64,000 nucleotides of DNA, taken from Saprospiraceae bacterium (GTDB taxonomy: Bacteria; Bacteroidota; Bacteroidia; Chitinophagales; Saprospiraceae). The position numbers and the translations under genes were made by a program. The stretch lies in the NCBI GenBank assembly GCA_028279185.1, contig JANQSS010000051.1, forward strand, positions 31,155-95,154. The letters run 5' to 3'. The notes under the pieces were generated by a model. It did not search any database and was not told where the DNA came from. It saw only the letters and a program-made list of their open reading frames with translations. Positions 25,051 to 34,167 of the stretch are shown piece by piece. Each line of letters begins with the position of its first letter. Positions within the stretch are counted from its first letter, which is position 1.

Positions 25051-25075
25051 AACCATGATTCCGTTGATGGTTTTA
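25051..25075. terminator. Possible terminator between convergent lptC and CNNM genes
   Basis: A 6-bp stem (AACCAT at 25051-25056, ATGGTT at 25067-25072) is followed by TTATT on the + strand, directly at the stop of the convergent gene. It is short and T-poor, so weak. The remaining 210 bases of this gap show nothing else. Confidence 0.3.
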
Positions 25076-26326
25076 TTCACCCAATCCAGAGTGAATTAAT
25101 CGAATAGTTTCAATCTTTTTATCGCTCACTTGAACTACTACGAAACGATAATCCCCCAAATCAATTTCGGCACCTTCTTCCGGAATAGTTTCTGTCGTCA
25201 TAACCAAATATCCGGATAGCGTTGTGTATTCACCTTCCGGAATATCAATTTCATCGTATTTATCGTTTATATAATCAATTTCAATACGACCACTGAACAG
25301 GTATTCATTTTCATTCAATTTTAAATCTACATACCCTTCTTGATCATGCTCATCTTCTATTTCACCAAATATTTCTTCCAAAATATCCTCTAGCGTAATT
25401 ATCCCTGAGACTCCTCCAAATTCGTCAACAACACAGGCAATATTTACACCCCCACGCATAAATCTAATTAATAAATCTTGCACATTCATTGCCTCCGGAA
25501 CAAATGGTAATTCGTACAAACTATCTTTAATTGATCCCGGAGGGGTCAAGAATTGTAAATGGTGCACATAACCAATTATATCATCCACTTCACCCTCGGT
25601 GACTAGTATCCGGGATAAATTGGTCTTTTTAAATAACTCTATAAACTCTTCATTGGATGCATCGAAATTAATGTGCACAATTTCAGTTCGGGGAATCATG
25701 CATTCCCGTACTTTAACGGATTGAAGATGAAGAGCATTCTTGAACATATCAGTCTCCATCGAATCATCCCCTCCTTTTGATCGAACATCGACAAAATCTT
25801 CTAGATCCAATCGCGTAAATACTTTAAGCTCTTCGGAATCCTTTACATTCAGCACATATTTCAAAAATAGGTTTGATGTATGCGTCATTATACTCGCCGG
25901 TAGGCCCAGTAAAAAGCGAAAAAGTTGCAGCGGGTATGCAAAAAAGAAAAGTAAACGGTTAGAAAAGATTCCAAAAATCGTTTTTGGAGTAAACTCTCCG
26001 AATATCAGCACGATGATTGTCGTAATGATTGTTTTTGTGAGAATCAGTAAAACCTGCTGTCCCGCAAACGTCGGCTCTAGAAAAGGATCCAGGATACGAT
26101 CCATAAGAATGGCATAAATTACGAGTGCGATGTTGTTTCCAACCAGCATGCTTCCGATAAAATGATCAGGACGATCGAAGAAACTGGAAAGAATTTTTCC
26201 ACGACGTCCCCCCGTCTTACGCTTCAATTCAACTTCGATTTTACTTGCAGAGATGAAAGCGATTTCAGATCCAGAAAAAAATGCCGAGAGTGCCAGAACA
26301 AGAATGACCAATAAAAGTAACTCCAT
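25073..26326 (-). CDS. CNNM/CorC-type membrane protein (hemolysin family, DUF21 + CBS pair)
   Basis: A 417-residue protein with an N-terminal DUF21 membrane domain of about four helices (opening with ALSAFFSGSEIAFISASK). A pair of CBS domains follows (VRECMIPRTEIVHI ... ARLVTEGEVDDIIGYVH and VPEAMNVQDLLIRFM ... VVDEFGGVSGIITLEDILEEIFGEIEDE). The C-terminal CorC/HlyC-associated domain ends the protein (FSGRIEIDYINDKYD...). Relatives are implicated in magnesium or other divalent-ion transport. In gliding Bacteroidota the related GldE belongs to the same family, but its usual partner gldD is absent here, so I do not assign that name. The promoter element ends four bases before the ATG. Confidence 0.9.
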   Translation of the reverse strand: MELLLLVILVLALSAFFSGSEIAFISASKIEVELKRKTGGRRGKILSSFFDRPDHFIGSMLVGNNIALVIYAILMDRILDPFLEPTFAGQQVLLILTKTIITTIIVLIFGEFTPKTIFGIFSNRLLFFFAYPLQLFRFLLGLPASIMTHTSNLFLKYVLNVKDSEELKVFTRLDLEDFVDVRSKGGDDSMETDMFKNALHLQSVKVRECMIPRTEIVHINFDASNEEFIELFKKTNLSRILVTEGEVDDIIGYVHHLQFLTPPGSIKDSLYELPFVPEAMNVQDLLIRFMRGGVNIACVVDEFGGVSGIITLEDILEEIFGEIEDEHDQEGYVDLKLNENEYLFSGRIEIDYINDKYDEIDIPEGEYTTLSGYLVMTTETIPEEGAEIDLGDYRFVVVQVSDKKIETIRLIHSGLGE

Positions 26327-26330
26327 GTAT

Positions 26331-26338
26331 CAAAGATA
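26331..26338 (-). promoter_or_regulatory. -7 element of the CNNM-type gene
   Basis: TATCTTTG on the - strand matches TAnnTTTG and ends four bases before the ATG at 26326. The predicted mRNA is leaderless. Confidence 0.5.
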
Positions 26339-26373
26339 AATACAGGAGTACAAACGTTGTCAGGTGAGACAAA

Positions 26374-26405
26374 GAAAGCGGATGAATCTTTATTCATCCG
26401 CTTTC
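26374..26405 (-). terminator. Strong hairpin, possible - strand terminator
   Basis: A perfect 13-bp inverted repeat (26374-26386 with 26393-26405, 6-base loop) contains GCGGATGAA and its complement. On the - strand it is followed by TTTG, a weak T-run. It lies upstream of the CNNM gene, so it might end an unannotated - strand RNA from the 26406-26650 stretch or block read-through. No coding region of support exists between 26339 and 26870. Confidence 0.45.
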
Positions 26406-26646
26406 GACTTAATTCCTTACCTATGCTAAGTACTGATAAAGTGTACGTTATGGTTAAAAGGTAAACAAGGCATGTCATTTTTTATTCCGAAGTATAACAT
26501 ACTCGCAGAAAAAACAATCAGCATTGGATTGCACCTGATTTTAAAGACACGAGAGTGAAAATCGTTCAAAGCATCCACCTCAATAACCTGGTTTCTGGGC
26601 ACACATCAATTTTTAAAATCAATAGACATTGATAATTAATAATATA

Positions 26647-26760
26647 TACATTTGAATTAGTTAAATGTGTGATATTGATATGTTATTTTCGCCCACTACT
26701 AAGCCAGGCCGGCCTCATATCTTACCGGAATTAAGCTATGAGGGCTTACAATCAAAATTG
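26647..26760 (+). promoter_or_regulatory. Second promoter element and possible structured leader upstream of rpmI
   Basis: TACATTTG at 26647-26654 could start an alternative transcript with a leader of over 200 bases to rpmI. Inside it, CCTCATA (26713-26719) pairs with TATGAGG (26737-26743), and AAGC (26701-26704) with GCTT (26744-26747), giving a bulged stem. GC-rich GGCC stretches lie on both sides. Ribosomal protein operons often carry autoregulatory leaders here; this is an inference from position and pairing. Confidence 0.35.
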
Positions 26761-26811
26761 GACCAGGTTTGAAGGCCCGGAAATGAATTTTATTATTGTT
26801 TGACCAAAGGG

Positions 26812-26841
26812 TTGTCAAAATCTCTAAAAGTGGTACATTTG
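26812..26841 (+). promoter_or_regulatory. Promoter of rpmI-rplT
   Basis: TTG at 26812-26814 and TACATTTG at 26834-26841 are 19 bases apart, an ideal match to the Bacteroidota promoter. Transcription should start near 26845, about 26 bases before the rpmI ATG. Confidence 0.7.
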
Positions 26842-26870
26842 CGGCCACGTTTTAAGTAAATTATAGGATT

Positions 26871-27065
26871 ATGCCTAAGATGAAGACACATTCTGGTGCG
26901 AAAAAGCGCTTCAAACTTACCGGTTCTGGTAAACTAAAGCGATTTCATTCAAACGCCTCTCACTTGATGCGTAAGAAATCAAAGCGCGCCAAGCTCGTCT
27001 TGCGCGGATCAACACTCGTCAGTACCGCCGATGAGAAAAAAATGAAACGCCTTTTGTGTAAATAA
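26871..27065 (+). CDS. rpmI: 50S ribosomal protein L35 (bL35)
   Basis: A 64-residue, very basic ribosomal protein. It begins [24 protein letters not shown], the family signature, and has normal length. rplT follows after 74 bases, as in most bacteria. The usual upstream partner infC is not here; the 530 bases upstream are non-coding. The ATG start is certain. Confidence 0.97.
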   Translation: MPKMKTHSGAKKRFKLTGSGKLKRFHSNASHLMRKKSKRAKLVLRGSTLVSTADEKKMKRLLCK

Positions 27066-27139
27066 ATTCATTGTTTTAACCGCAGACACAGGTTAAGTGC
27101 CTTGAAAAGGCCCCTGTTATGCATCAAAACTAATCAGTT

Positions 27140-27484
27140 ATGCCTCGATCAGTAAACGCTGTCGCTTCCAGACGAAGAAGAAAAAAGATTCTAAAAGCAG
27201 CCAAAGGCTATTTCGGCGCTCGGTCGAATGTCTACACGGTTGCTAAAAATGCCGTAGAAAAGGCATATTCATATGCATATCGCGATCGTCGAAATAAAAA
27301 ACGAGCTTTCCGAAGGTTATGGATTACTCGTATAAATGCAGCTGCCCGCCAAGAAGGGCTTACCTATTCTCGCCTTATGAATGGATTGAAGAATAAGAAT
27401 ATAGACCTAAATCGCAAAGTACTTGCGGATTTAGCCATGAATCATCCTGATGCCTTCAAGGCAGTGGTTGATCAGGTCAAATAA
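27140..27484 (+). CDS. rplT: 50S ribosomal protein L20 (bL20)
   Basis: A 114-residue basic protein that binds 23S rRNA early in large-subunit assembly and, in several bacteria, represses its own operon through the leader RNA. It starts [36 protein letters not shown] and has the segment [31 protein letters not shown]. Length and sequence are typical. It is co-transcribed with rpmI. The 45 bases after its stop, before the convergent PLP enzyme, show no clear terminator. Confidence 0.97.
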   Translation: MPRSVNAVASRRRRKKILKAAKGYFGARSNVYTVAKNAVEKAYSYAYRDRRNKKRAFRRLWITRINAAARQEGLTYSRLMNGLKNKNIDLNRKVLADLAMNHPDAFKAVVDQVK

Positions 27485-27529
27485 CTTTATCCTTTACCTG
27501 TTTATTTAGAAATCGGTTTTATCTTTTGA

Positions 27530-28429
27530 TCATATCGAAAGAGAGGTGTCATATCCTGACCAACCGTATGCGCCTCCGCTATGATAAAGTAAATGACCAT
27601 TGCCTGTTGTGTTTGAATCAGCCTCAGTAATAACAGATTCGACCATCTTACCATTGTAATTTGGATCGAGCAAGATGCCCGTTTGATCCTTGAACTGGCG
27701 CACAAATTGAATTAATTTTTCATCTACTTTGCCAAATCGACATCTGTGTGGAGTATGGATGAAAACTTGTATCGCAGGATTAACTCGGCTCAGAAAGTCC
27801 TGGAGATATTGTACTTCTTGAGGCCGATGTATAGCGGGATATACGTGCATGTTAAAAGGTTGGTCAGCTGCTCGAAGTATGCCCGCAGCCGTGGTACCTG
27901 TTCCAGCAGCAAGATGTATGTTCGTAAACTTAATGTTATCTGATTCCAGTTCTGCCATTATTTCCGCACATCCAAATTGACCGAGCTGACCTTTACCACC
28001 CATCGGAATGAAGTATGAGCTTACATTTAAGTCTAATTTCTCCAATACACGATGCGTATCGACTTGAAGCTTATCGTAATGTAAATTTGATATAAAACGA
28101 ACTTCCATGCCCGCATCCATTGCTTTGTACAAGAGTTCGTTGATTGTTTTGTGATACGTACCTCGGATTAGGCCAATTGATCGTATACCGCTAATTTTTG
28201 CTGCCCATGCACATGCCAGTATATGATTTGAATATGGTCCACCACACGAAATCAAGACGGTATCATCGCGCATTGATTTAATCTGATCAAGATATCCTTT
28301 TAGTTTTCGCCATTTGTTTCCCGATATAAAGGGATGAATTAAGTCATCGCGTTTGATTAAGAAAGTAAAATCTTTTCCATCCGATCTAGAAAATTTCACG
28401 AATTCTGTAGGAGAAGGTATATGAATCAA
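27530..28429 (-). CDS. ACC deaminase/D-cysteine desulfhydrase-family PLP enzyme
   Basis: A 299-residue PLP enzyme of fold type II. N-terminal IKRDDLIHPFISGNKWRKLKGYL carries the PLP lysine (in GNKWRKLK). ISCGGPYSNHILACAWAAK follows, then LAAGTGTTAAGIL, a phosphate-binding loop. These are marks of the 1-aminocyclopropane-1-carboxylate deaminase/D-cysteine desulfhydrase group, though the Bacteroidota members are mostly uncharacterised. The alignment with relatives (start equivalent to M.IPSP) implies a TTG start at 28429. The gene is divergent from the TrhA-like gene, and the two promoters overlap. Confidence 0.87.
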   Translation of the reverse strand: MIHIPSPTEFVKFSRSDGKDFTFLIKRDDLIHPFISGNKWRKLKGYLDQIKSMRDDTVLISCGGPYSNHILACAWAAKISGIRSIGLIRGTYHKTINELLYKAMDAGMEVRFISNLHYDKLQVDTHRVLEKLDLNVSSYFIPMGGKGQLGQFGCAEIMAELESDNIKFTNIHLAAGTGTTAAGILRAADQPFNMHVYPAIHRPQEVQYLQDFLSRVNPAIQVFIHTPHRCRFGKVDEKLIQFVRQFKDQTGILLDPNYNGKMVESVITEADSNTTGNGHLLYHSGGAYGWSGYDTSLSI

Positions 28430-28440
28430 ACTTACTTTTG
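28427..28440. promoter_or_regulatory. Overlapping divergent -7 elements
   Basis: TACTTTTG (28433-28440, + strand) faces the TrhA-like gene, with about 46 bases to its ATG. TAAGTTTG (28434-28427, - strand) overlaps it and includes the TTG proposed as the start of the PLP enzyme. Only the + element is well placed; the - one cannot drive a transcript that contains that TTG. Confidence 0.35.
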
Positions 28441-28486
28441 CGTTAATCAGGTTTACAAATTTATCGTTTCAATCGTTTACATTAAA

Positions 28487-29125
28487 ATGAGATTACGACA
28501 TCCTCGATACTATCATGATGAAGTTTGGAATACGCTGTCACATTTGGTTGGTTTTATTTTGATTTTGGTAGGGGGCATCTATCTTAGTTGTACAGCATAC
28601 CAACTCCCGGCAGCCGATTTTTTTGCAGTCTTGGTTTATGTATGTGGTGCAATTTTTGTTTACGCTAGCTCCACAGCGTATCATGCTGTTCGACCAGGAA
28701 ACCTAAAAGAGCGGTTGAACCAAATCGACCATATCAGTATTTATTTTATGATTGCAGGCAGCCACATGCCCATTATAATTCGTTATTTCAATAATTCCGA
28801 GGGCTATTTATTTCTTGCAGTTTTATGGTCGTTAGTCGCACTTGGAATAATATTCAAGATTTTTTTTATGAATTCTTCCGAGACGTTAAGTTTGGTTTTG
28901 TACGTCTTAATGGGTTGTTTGTCGCTGTATCTGTTTCCGGATTTAATGTCGATGATGCCTCCAACACATCTTTGGTTGCTAATCATAGGTGGACTGTTTT
29001 ATTTGATTGGCATTATATTTTATTGCTGGGAATCCTTACCCTACAATCACCCGATTTGGCATTTATTTGTATTAGCTGGAAGCGCGGCGCATTTTTTCGC
29101 TATTTATGCATTGGTAGCAGGTTAA
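28487..29125 (+). CDS. TrhA/hemolysin III-family membrane protein
   Basis: A 212-residue seven-helix membrane protein of the PAQR/YqfA/hemolysin III family. The conserved metal-binding residues are visible: the SH in ...WNTLSHLVG, the SSTAYH segment, IDHISIYFMIAGSHMP, and the closing HPIWHLFVLAGSAAHFFAIY with three histidines. The role is poorly known; bacterial members affect membrane lipid homeostasis. A longer frame begins at 28421, but that would run into the start of the divergent gene and before the promoter element, so I use the ATG at 28487, where family similarity begins. Confidence 0.9.
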   Translation: MRLRHPRYYHDEVWNTLSHLVGFILILVGGIYLSCTAYQLPAADFFAVLVYVCGAIFVYASSTAYHAVRPGNLKERLNQIDHISIYFMIAGSHMPIIIRYFNNSEGYLFLAVLWSLVALGIIFKIFFMNSSETLSLVLYVLMGCLSLYLFPDLMSMMPPTHLWLLIIGGLFYLIGIIFYCWESLPYNHPIWHLFVLAGSAAHFFAIYALVAG

Positions 29126-29170
29126 ATTGTTGATGCCAATGTTAACCTCAAGATCAAGTCAATGTCTGTG

Positions 29171-30283
29171 CTACACCTTAAGTATCATGAGTCTTCGTGT
29201 AACAATTCTTTTACCCTTTTCATCCGAAAGCGAATAAAAATAGGTGCCTCGTTTGAGGAATGATAAATCAGATAGAATTACTGAACTGTCTTTTAATTCT
29301 TCTGAAGTTGACCATAGTTTTTTACCCAAGAGATTAAATACACTTAATTCATATCGCGCCAGTGGCAAATTGAAAAACTCAAATCTGACGTTTCCAAAAG
29401 AAGGATTGGGGTAAACGTAGACACCACGCAGGCGTTTTCGAGAACTAATTGTTTTGGCATATTTTGGATCGGCACTGAATATGACTTTTTCTACGTTGTC
29501 GTTTTCATCAGAATAAACCTCAGCGATTGGACCTGAAATTCCATCGGCCAGAAAAAGGTATGAATATGAAATGCTATTCCAAACTACCGCCTTTAATTTG
29601 GATTTAAGTGTTTCCGAAATATCTACCCAACGGCCTTGTTCATTCCTTGTCCATACAGAAAGCAACTGCTCTTCTATGCGCCGGACCCTGATGACGTCGA
29701 AAATTTCATTCTGCATCAGTAATGTTCCCCACGCATCCGCTGCATCATCGCGATTTATTTCCAATACTATGCGAACAGAATCGTCAATATTGTATTCGTC
29801 TTCATAAAATTGTGCCGGTATTTCCTTCCATGGTATATAGCCAATTAATCTTGAATATTCAGAAGATGCGTCATTGTACAAAAGTGGATTGTTGTATTCC
29901 AACAAGACAGGTGCACAACGCAATTCTAACTTACTACCTATTCGCAAAGGGTCTGCATTTTGAATTGAGGATAAATAGACCTTACCATCCCTCTCAATGT
30001 AATGAAAAGCTGCATCCGCTTTTTCGATCATTAACTCATTTTCGGATATACCTTTTTGATACACGAACGTTCGTACAAATGGTGATTGCAAACTCGTGAA
30101 ATCCCACACGCGATCAGCTCCCGGTTGTCCTAAATCAATATTCGCAGGCAAGTTGTCAACCAGACTGAAGATCGAGTCTCCTGAGCTGGGGATAATATTG
30201 ACCGCGCTTGGACTTTGGGCATACACGACAGTGCAAACGATGAGACAAAAGGCGATTATTATATATCCGCGGATTCCGAGCAT
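29171..30283 (-). CDS. Secreted protein with T9SS type A sorting domain, function unknown
   Basis: A 370-residue exported protein. A signal peptide (IIIAFCLIVCTVVYAQ) is followed by a domain of about 260 residues that I do not recognise, with segments such as LPANIDLGQPGADRVWDFTSLQSP and LEINRDDAADAWGTLLMQNE. Similar 'W.F..L' openings occur in Bacteroidota surface proteins. The last 80 residues are a clear type A sorting domain (VYPNPSFGNVRFEFFNLP, YELSVFNLLGKKLW, LKRGTYFYSL, RRLMI). It is expected to be carried over the outer membrane and processed there. It lies downstream of the ABC exporter on the same strand, 108 bases away. Confidence 0.8.
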   Translation of the reverse strand: MLGIRGYIIIAFCLIVCTVVYAQSPSAVNIIPSSGDSIFSLVDNLPANIDLGQPGADRVWDFTSLQSPFVRTFVYQKGISENELMIEKADAAFHYIERDGKVYLSSIQNADPLRIGSKLELRCAPVLLEYNNPLLYNDASSEYSRLIGYIPWKEIPAQFYEDEYNIDDSVRIVLEINRDDAADAWGTLLMQNEIFDVIRVRRIEEQLLSVWTRNEQGRWVDISETLKSKLKAVVWNSISYSYLFLADGISGPIAEVYSDENDNVEKVIFSADPKYAKTISSRKRLRGVYVYPNPSFGNVRFEFFNLPLARYELSVFNLLGKKLWSTSEELKDSSVILSDLSFLKRGTYFYSLSDEKGKRIVTRRLMILKV

Positions 30284-30391
30284 TGCGAAGCGGTAAAATT
30301 ACGGTTTTGAAATCTTTCTAATTCATATGCTCATCCACGAAATACATCGGTCAATCCAAGAATTTGACCCGACAATAATCAATGGATAGCG

Positions 30392-32209
30392 CTACATGCG
30401 CTGCAGTTCAACAAACTTTAAATATTCGCCTCCTTGATCCAGTAATTCGGCGTGACTTCCTTGTTCAACTATTTCGCCATCACGAAGTACGACTATGTGG
30501 TCTGCATGTTGAATTGTGGCTAACCGGTGAGCTATTACAATGGCAGTGCGATTACGAAGCACTTCAACCATCGCTTTTTGCACTGCCAATTCTGATTCAG
30601 AATCCAATGCGGAAGTAGCTTCATCGAGTATTAAAACGGATGGATCGTTCAGAATTGCTCTGGCGATCGCAATGCGTTGACGCTGCCCACCACTCAATTT
30701 TTGACCAGCATCTCCTACATTGTATCCATATCCCCCATCCAATTCCAATATAAACTCATGAGCATAGGCTAATTTGGCCGCCGCTTGGATTTTTTCCTGA
30801 TCGACTTGCTCGCTTCCGAATGCAATATTTTCAGTGATTGAAGCATTGAATAAAAAAGGTTCTTGCGTAACTACTCCAAATTGTGATCTCAAAGATTTCA
30901 ACGAAAATGATGTTAATGGTGTATCATCGTATACTATTCTTCCTTCGGATGGATCATAAAATCGCAGTAGCAAATCTGCTAAGGTTGATTTCCCAGAGCC
31001 TGATGATCCAACTAAAGCAATTGTTTTTCCAAATGGAATGTCCAGTGAAATGTTTTTTAGAACGTCACCCATTTGCTCAACATACCTAAAACTAACATTT
31101 TCAATTCGTAAGCTTTTTTCTAATGGCTTACACATTTTTTCACCCTCGTTTAAAATGAGTGGGTTTTTAAATTCAATTATATGATTAATTCGTTCGTATG
31201 CAGCAAGTCCTTTCTGAACGTTTGCGTAGGCCGATGAAATATTTTTTGACGGTGCAATCATGTAGAAAAATGCCATCAAATAGGCAAGGAATACTTCCGA
31301 TGCAATTTCTCCATTAAATACTAAATGCGCCCCATAAATAAATAAGGCACAAACGGCTGCTATTCCGAGTACTTCTGAAAGAGGAGATGCAATATCTTTT
31401 CGCCAAAATAAACGGGTAAGTAAATTTTTATAGGTATCATTTTCTTTGCCAAAACGTTCTTCAACCATGGGTTCTGCTGTGAACGCTTTAATAACTTTGC
31501 TTCCGGAAAGTGCTTCCTCTACAAACGAGAGAATTCGACCCAGGGAAGACTGCACCTCGATGGATTGTTTTTTTAACTGGGCGGCAATTCCACCAATGAT
31601 GACACCCGTAAAAAGGAGCATAATTAAAACAAAAAGGGTCAACTTGACGCTAACCATAAGCATAAATGCGATCATTCCTATGACAATCAATGGGTCCCGA
31701 ACGAGCTTTTCGACTGTGCTGAGAATGGACCATTCGACTTCCTGAACATCGGCACTCATCCGTGCTATTAAATCACCTTTGCGTTCTTCCGTAAAAAAAC
31801 TTAGTGGCAAGTAATTTATCTTGTGAAATAATTTTTTACGCAGATCACGAATAACTCCATTTCGTACCGGAGCTATAAAAAACAGAGATAGGTATTGAAA
31901 TAGATTTTTTGCAAAAAATAACGTAATAAGCAGTACGCAAATTTTGACTAACGCGTCATTTTTATCAGCTGCCGATTGAATCCACTGCAATAGTTGATAT
32001 TGTAGATAATCATCAGCATTACCTAACGAAAATACAGGTGCTTTTTGCGGCAATTCACTCGTGTCATTAAAAAACAAATTAAAAATTGGAATAACAACCG
32101 GCACCGTCATTATGGTGAAGATTGCCGTGAGAATATTGCAAATAATATTGAGCCCTACCAACCGCTTGTAATTAACGACAAGGGAAAGTAATTTGCCAAT
32201 TGATTTCAT
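30392..32209 (-). CDS. MsbA-like ABC exporter, fused membrane and ATPase domains
   Basis: A 605-residue half-transporter. The N-terminal membrane domain of six helices covers about residues 15-330. The ATPase has Walker A GSSGSGKST near residue 400, the Q-loop TQEPFLF, signature LSGGQRQ near 502, Walker B VLILDEATSALD and the H-loop IAHRLATI. It resembles lipid A flippase MsbA, which would fit a Gram-negative cell whose LPS exporter part LptC is also in this window. Other lipid or drug exporters cannot be excluded. The gene starts nine bases after accC and is probably the last gene of the fabH-efp-accB-accC transcript. Confidence 0.9.
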   Translation of the reverse strand: MKSIGKLLSLVVNYKRLVGLNIICNILTAIFTIMTVPVVIPIFNLFFNDTSELPQKAPVFSLGNADDYLQYQLLQWIQSAADKNDALVKICVLLITLFFAKNLFQYLSLFFIAPVRNGVIRDLRKKLFHKINYLPLSFFTEERKGDLIARMSADVQEVEWSILSTVEKLVRDPLIVIGMIAFMLMVSVKLTLFVLIMLLFTGVIIGGIAAQLKKQSIEVQSSLGRILSFVEEALSGSKVIKAFTAEPMVEERFGKENDTYKNLLTRLFWRKDIASPLSEVLGIAAVCALFIYGAHLVFNGEIASEVFLAYLMAFFYMIAPSKNISSAYANVQKGLAAYERINHIIEFKNPLILNEGEKMCKPLEKSLRIENVSFRYVEQMGDVLKNISLDIPFGKTIALVGSSGSGKSTLADLLLRFYDPSEGRIVYDDTPLTSFSLKSLRSQFGVVTQEPFLFNASITENIAFGSEQVDQEKIQAAAKLAYAHEFILELDGGYGYNVGDAGQKLSGGQRQRIAIARAILNDPSVLILDEATSALDSESELAVQKAMVEVLRNRTAIVIAHRLATIQHADHIVVLRDGEIVEQGSHAELLDQGGEYLKFVELQRM

Positions 32210-32218
32210 ACGGATAGT

Positions 32219-33559
32219 TTAGTCCTCCATCGAAAACGAATTCAAAAAGCCCGTATCAAAATTTCCTGTTAAGAAATGTTCATCATTCATGAGCTTCTTG
32301 TGAAAAGGAACCGTAGTTTTTATTCCTTCTATAACGAATTCGTCCAGTGATCGTTGCACTTTTTTAATACATTCCTCTCGCGTTTGTGCCTTGCAGATTA
32401 GTTTAGCGATCATGCTATCGTAATATGGTGATACGGTATATCCTGCGTAGACATGCGTATCTACGCGGACACCATGCCCTTTTGGGGAATGGAACGACGT
32501 GATTAAACCAGGATTAGGCCTAAAGTCATTATACGGGTCTTCAGCATTGATCCGGCATTCAATGGCATGCAGAAGAGGGTAGTAGCTGACACCGGATATT
32601 GGAATTCCTGCCGCAACTTTTATTTGTTCTTTGATGAGGTCATGATCAATGACCTCTTCCGTCACCGGGTGCTCAACTTGTATACGTGTATTCATTTCCA
32701 TGAAGTAGAAATTCCGATGCTTGTCGACTAAAAATTCCACCGTACCAACACCTTCATATTTAATAGATTCACCTGCTTTGATAGCCGCTTCACCCATCTT
32801 TTGACGCAACTCTTCGGTCATAAAAGGGGATGGACATTCCTCAAGCAATTTTTGATGACGACGTTGAATTGAACAATCTCTTTCAGAAAGATGAACAACG
32901 CGACCCTCTTGGTCACCCACGATCTGAAATTCAATGTGACGGGGGTTTTCAATAAATTTTTCCATGTAAACCCCAGGATTACCAAAAGATGCCTTGGCCT
33001 CATTACGTGCAAGAGTAAACTGATTTTCAAATTCATCTTCTTCCCAGACTACACGCATTCCTTTTCCTCCTCCTCCCGCTGTTGCTTTGATGATTATCGG
33101 ATATCCAATTTTAGCCGCTCGTTTCTTTCCTTCTTCGATTTTTGTTATAAGCCCTTCTGATCCTGGTATGACTGGCACGTTCGCCTTGACCATGGTCTTC
33201 TTGGCCGTAATTTTATCCCCCATGCGCCTAATCATATGAGGTGTGGGACCAATAAACTTAATACCATATTCCGCACAGACTTCTGCAAAGTCAGCATTTT
33301 CTGCAAGGAATCCGTAGCCGGGGTGGACAGCATCTGCATTTGTGATTTCAACAGCGGCCATGATTTTTGGAATCGACAAGTATGATTCCGTTGAACTGGG
33401 AGGGCCTATACACACGGCCTCATCTGCAAATCTAACATGAAGGCTTTCTCGATCTGCTGTACTGTAAACCGCTACCGTGCCTATTCCCATTTCTTTGCAG
33501 GTCCGGATAATGCGTAGCGCAATTTCACCTCTATTGGCAATAAGAATTTTATTAAACAT
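32219..33559 (-). CDS. accC: Acetyl-CoA carboxylase, biotin carboxylase subunit
   Basis: A 446-residue ATP-grasp enzyme that carboxylates biotin on AccB, first half of the committed step of fatty-acid synthesis. Family marks are [23 protein letters not shown] at the start, [14 protein letters not shown], the glycine-rich GGGGKGMR loop, [10 protein letters not shown], and [14 protein letters not shown] with active-site residues. The length is standard. It follows accB after 49 bases, and the MsbA-like exporter follows after nine. The carboxyltransferase subunits are not in the window. Confidence 0.97.
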   Translation of the reverse strand: MFNKILIANRGEIALRIIRTCKEMGIGTVAVYSTADRESLHVRFADEAVCIGPPSSTESYLSIPKIMAAVEITNADAVHPGYGFLAENADFAEVCAEYGIKFIGPTPHMIRRMGDKITAKKTMVKANVPVIPGSEGLITKIEEGKKRAAKIGYPIIIKATAGGGGKGMRVVWEEDEFENQFTLARNEAKASFGNPGVYMEKFIENPRHIEFQIVGDQEGRVVHLSERDCSIQRRHQKLLEECPSPFMTEELRQKMGEAAIKAGESIKYEGVGTVEFLVDKHRNFYFMEMNTRIQVEHPVTEEVIDHDLIKEQIKVAAGIPISGVSYYPLLHAIECRINAEDPYNDFRPNPGLITSFHSPKGHGVRVDTHVYAGYTVSPYYDSMIAKLICKAQTREECIKKVQRSLDEFVIEGIKTTVPFHKKLMNDEHFLTGNFDTGFLNSFSMED

Positions 33560-33608
33560 AATTTTCTTCTTCTTGAATCAATATTGTCGTCTGTGAGGAA
33601 CGGACTTA

Positions 33609-34124
33609 TTAAGCATTGGGATCAACCAAAAACAATACTTGGTCGTATTCTACAGGTGAGGCATCGTCAACAACAACTTTTACAATTTTACCGCTGATTT
33701 CAGATTCGATTTCATTAAAAAGCTTCATCGCTTCAACAATGCACACGACGGATCCAGCTTCGATAACATCACCCACTTTGACGTAAGGGTCCTTACCTGG
33801 TGAAGGTGCACGATAGAAAGTGCCTACGATTGGTGACTTCACCTCTAACAAATTGGAATCTGTATTACTTTCACCAGACGGAACCGGCTGCTGTTCGGCA
33901 ACTGGCGAACTGGATTCTTGTGCAGGAGCGTCAGCCTCTGCGCGATACACGGGAGTAGCTGGTGAAACAAATTCAGGGCTCGTAATGTGCCTTATTTCTT
34001 TGCTCCCCTTTTGATATTTGTCCGTTTTAATGACGATTTCGAAATCGGCGTCTTTTAACTTGAACTCGGACAAATTCGATTTGCCAATTAATTTAATAAG
34101 ATTTGTAATGTCTTTGTAATCCAT
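33609..34124 (-). CDS. accB: Acetyl-CoA carboxylase, biotin carboxyl carrier protein
   Basis: A 171-residue carrier protein. The N-terminal helix region (ITNLIKLIGKSNLSEFKLKD) is followed by a flexible Pro/Ala/Glu/Ser-rich linker (about residues 50-92) and the biotinyl domain. The biotinylated lysine is in VEAMKLFNEIESE, in the usual position near residue 133. The Pro/Ala linker is typical. It sits between efp and accC, the common order in Bacteroidota. Confidence 0.96.
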   Translation of the reverse strand: MDYKDITNLIKLIGKSNLSEFKLKDADFEIVIKTDKYQKGSKEIRHITSPEFVSPATPVYRAEADAPAQESSSPVAEQQPVPSGESNTDSNLLEVKSPIVGTFYRAPSPGKDPYVKVGDVIEAGSVVCIVEAMKLFNEIESEISGKIVKVVVDDASPVEYDQVLFLVDPNA

Positions 34125-34167
34125 GGCTTCTGGCTGGTTTTGAATATTATTTTAATTGAGCTTCACC

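Noticed and set aside
25073..26326. Naming the CNNM-type gene gldE
   Set aside because: GldE is in the same family, but the neighbouring gldD is missing and the family has several members per genome.
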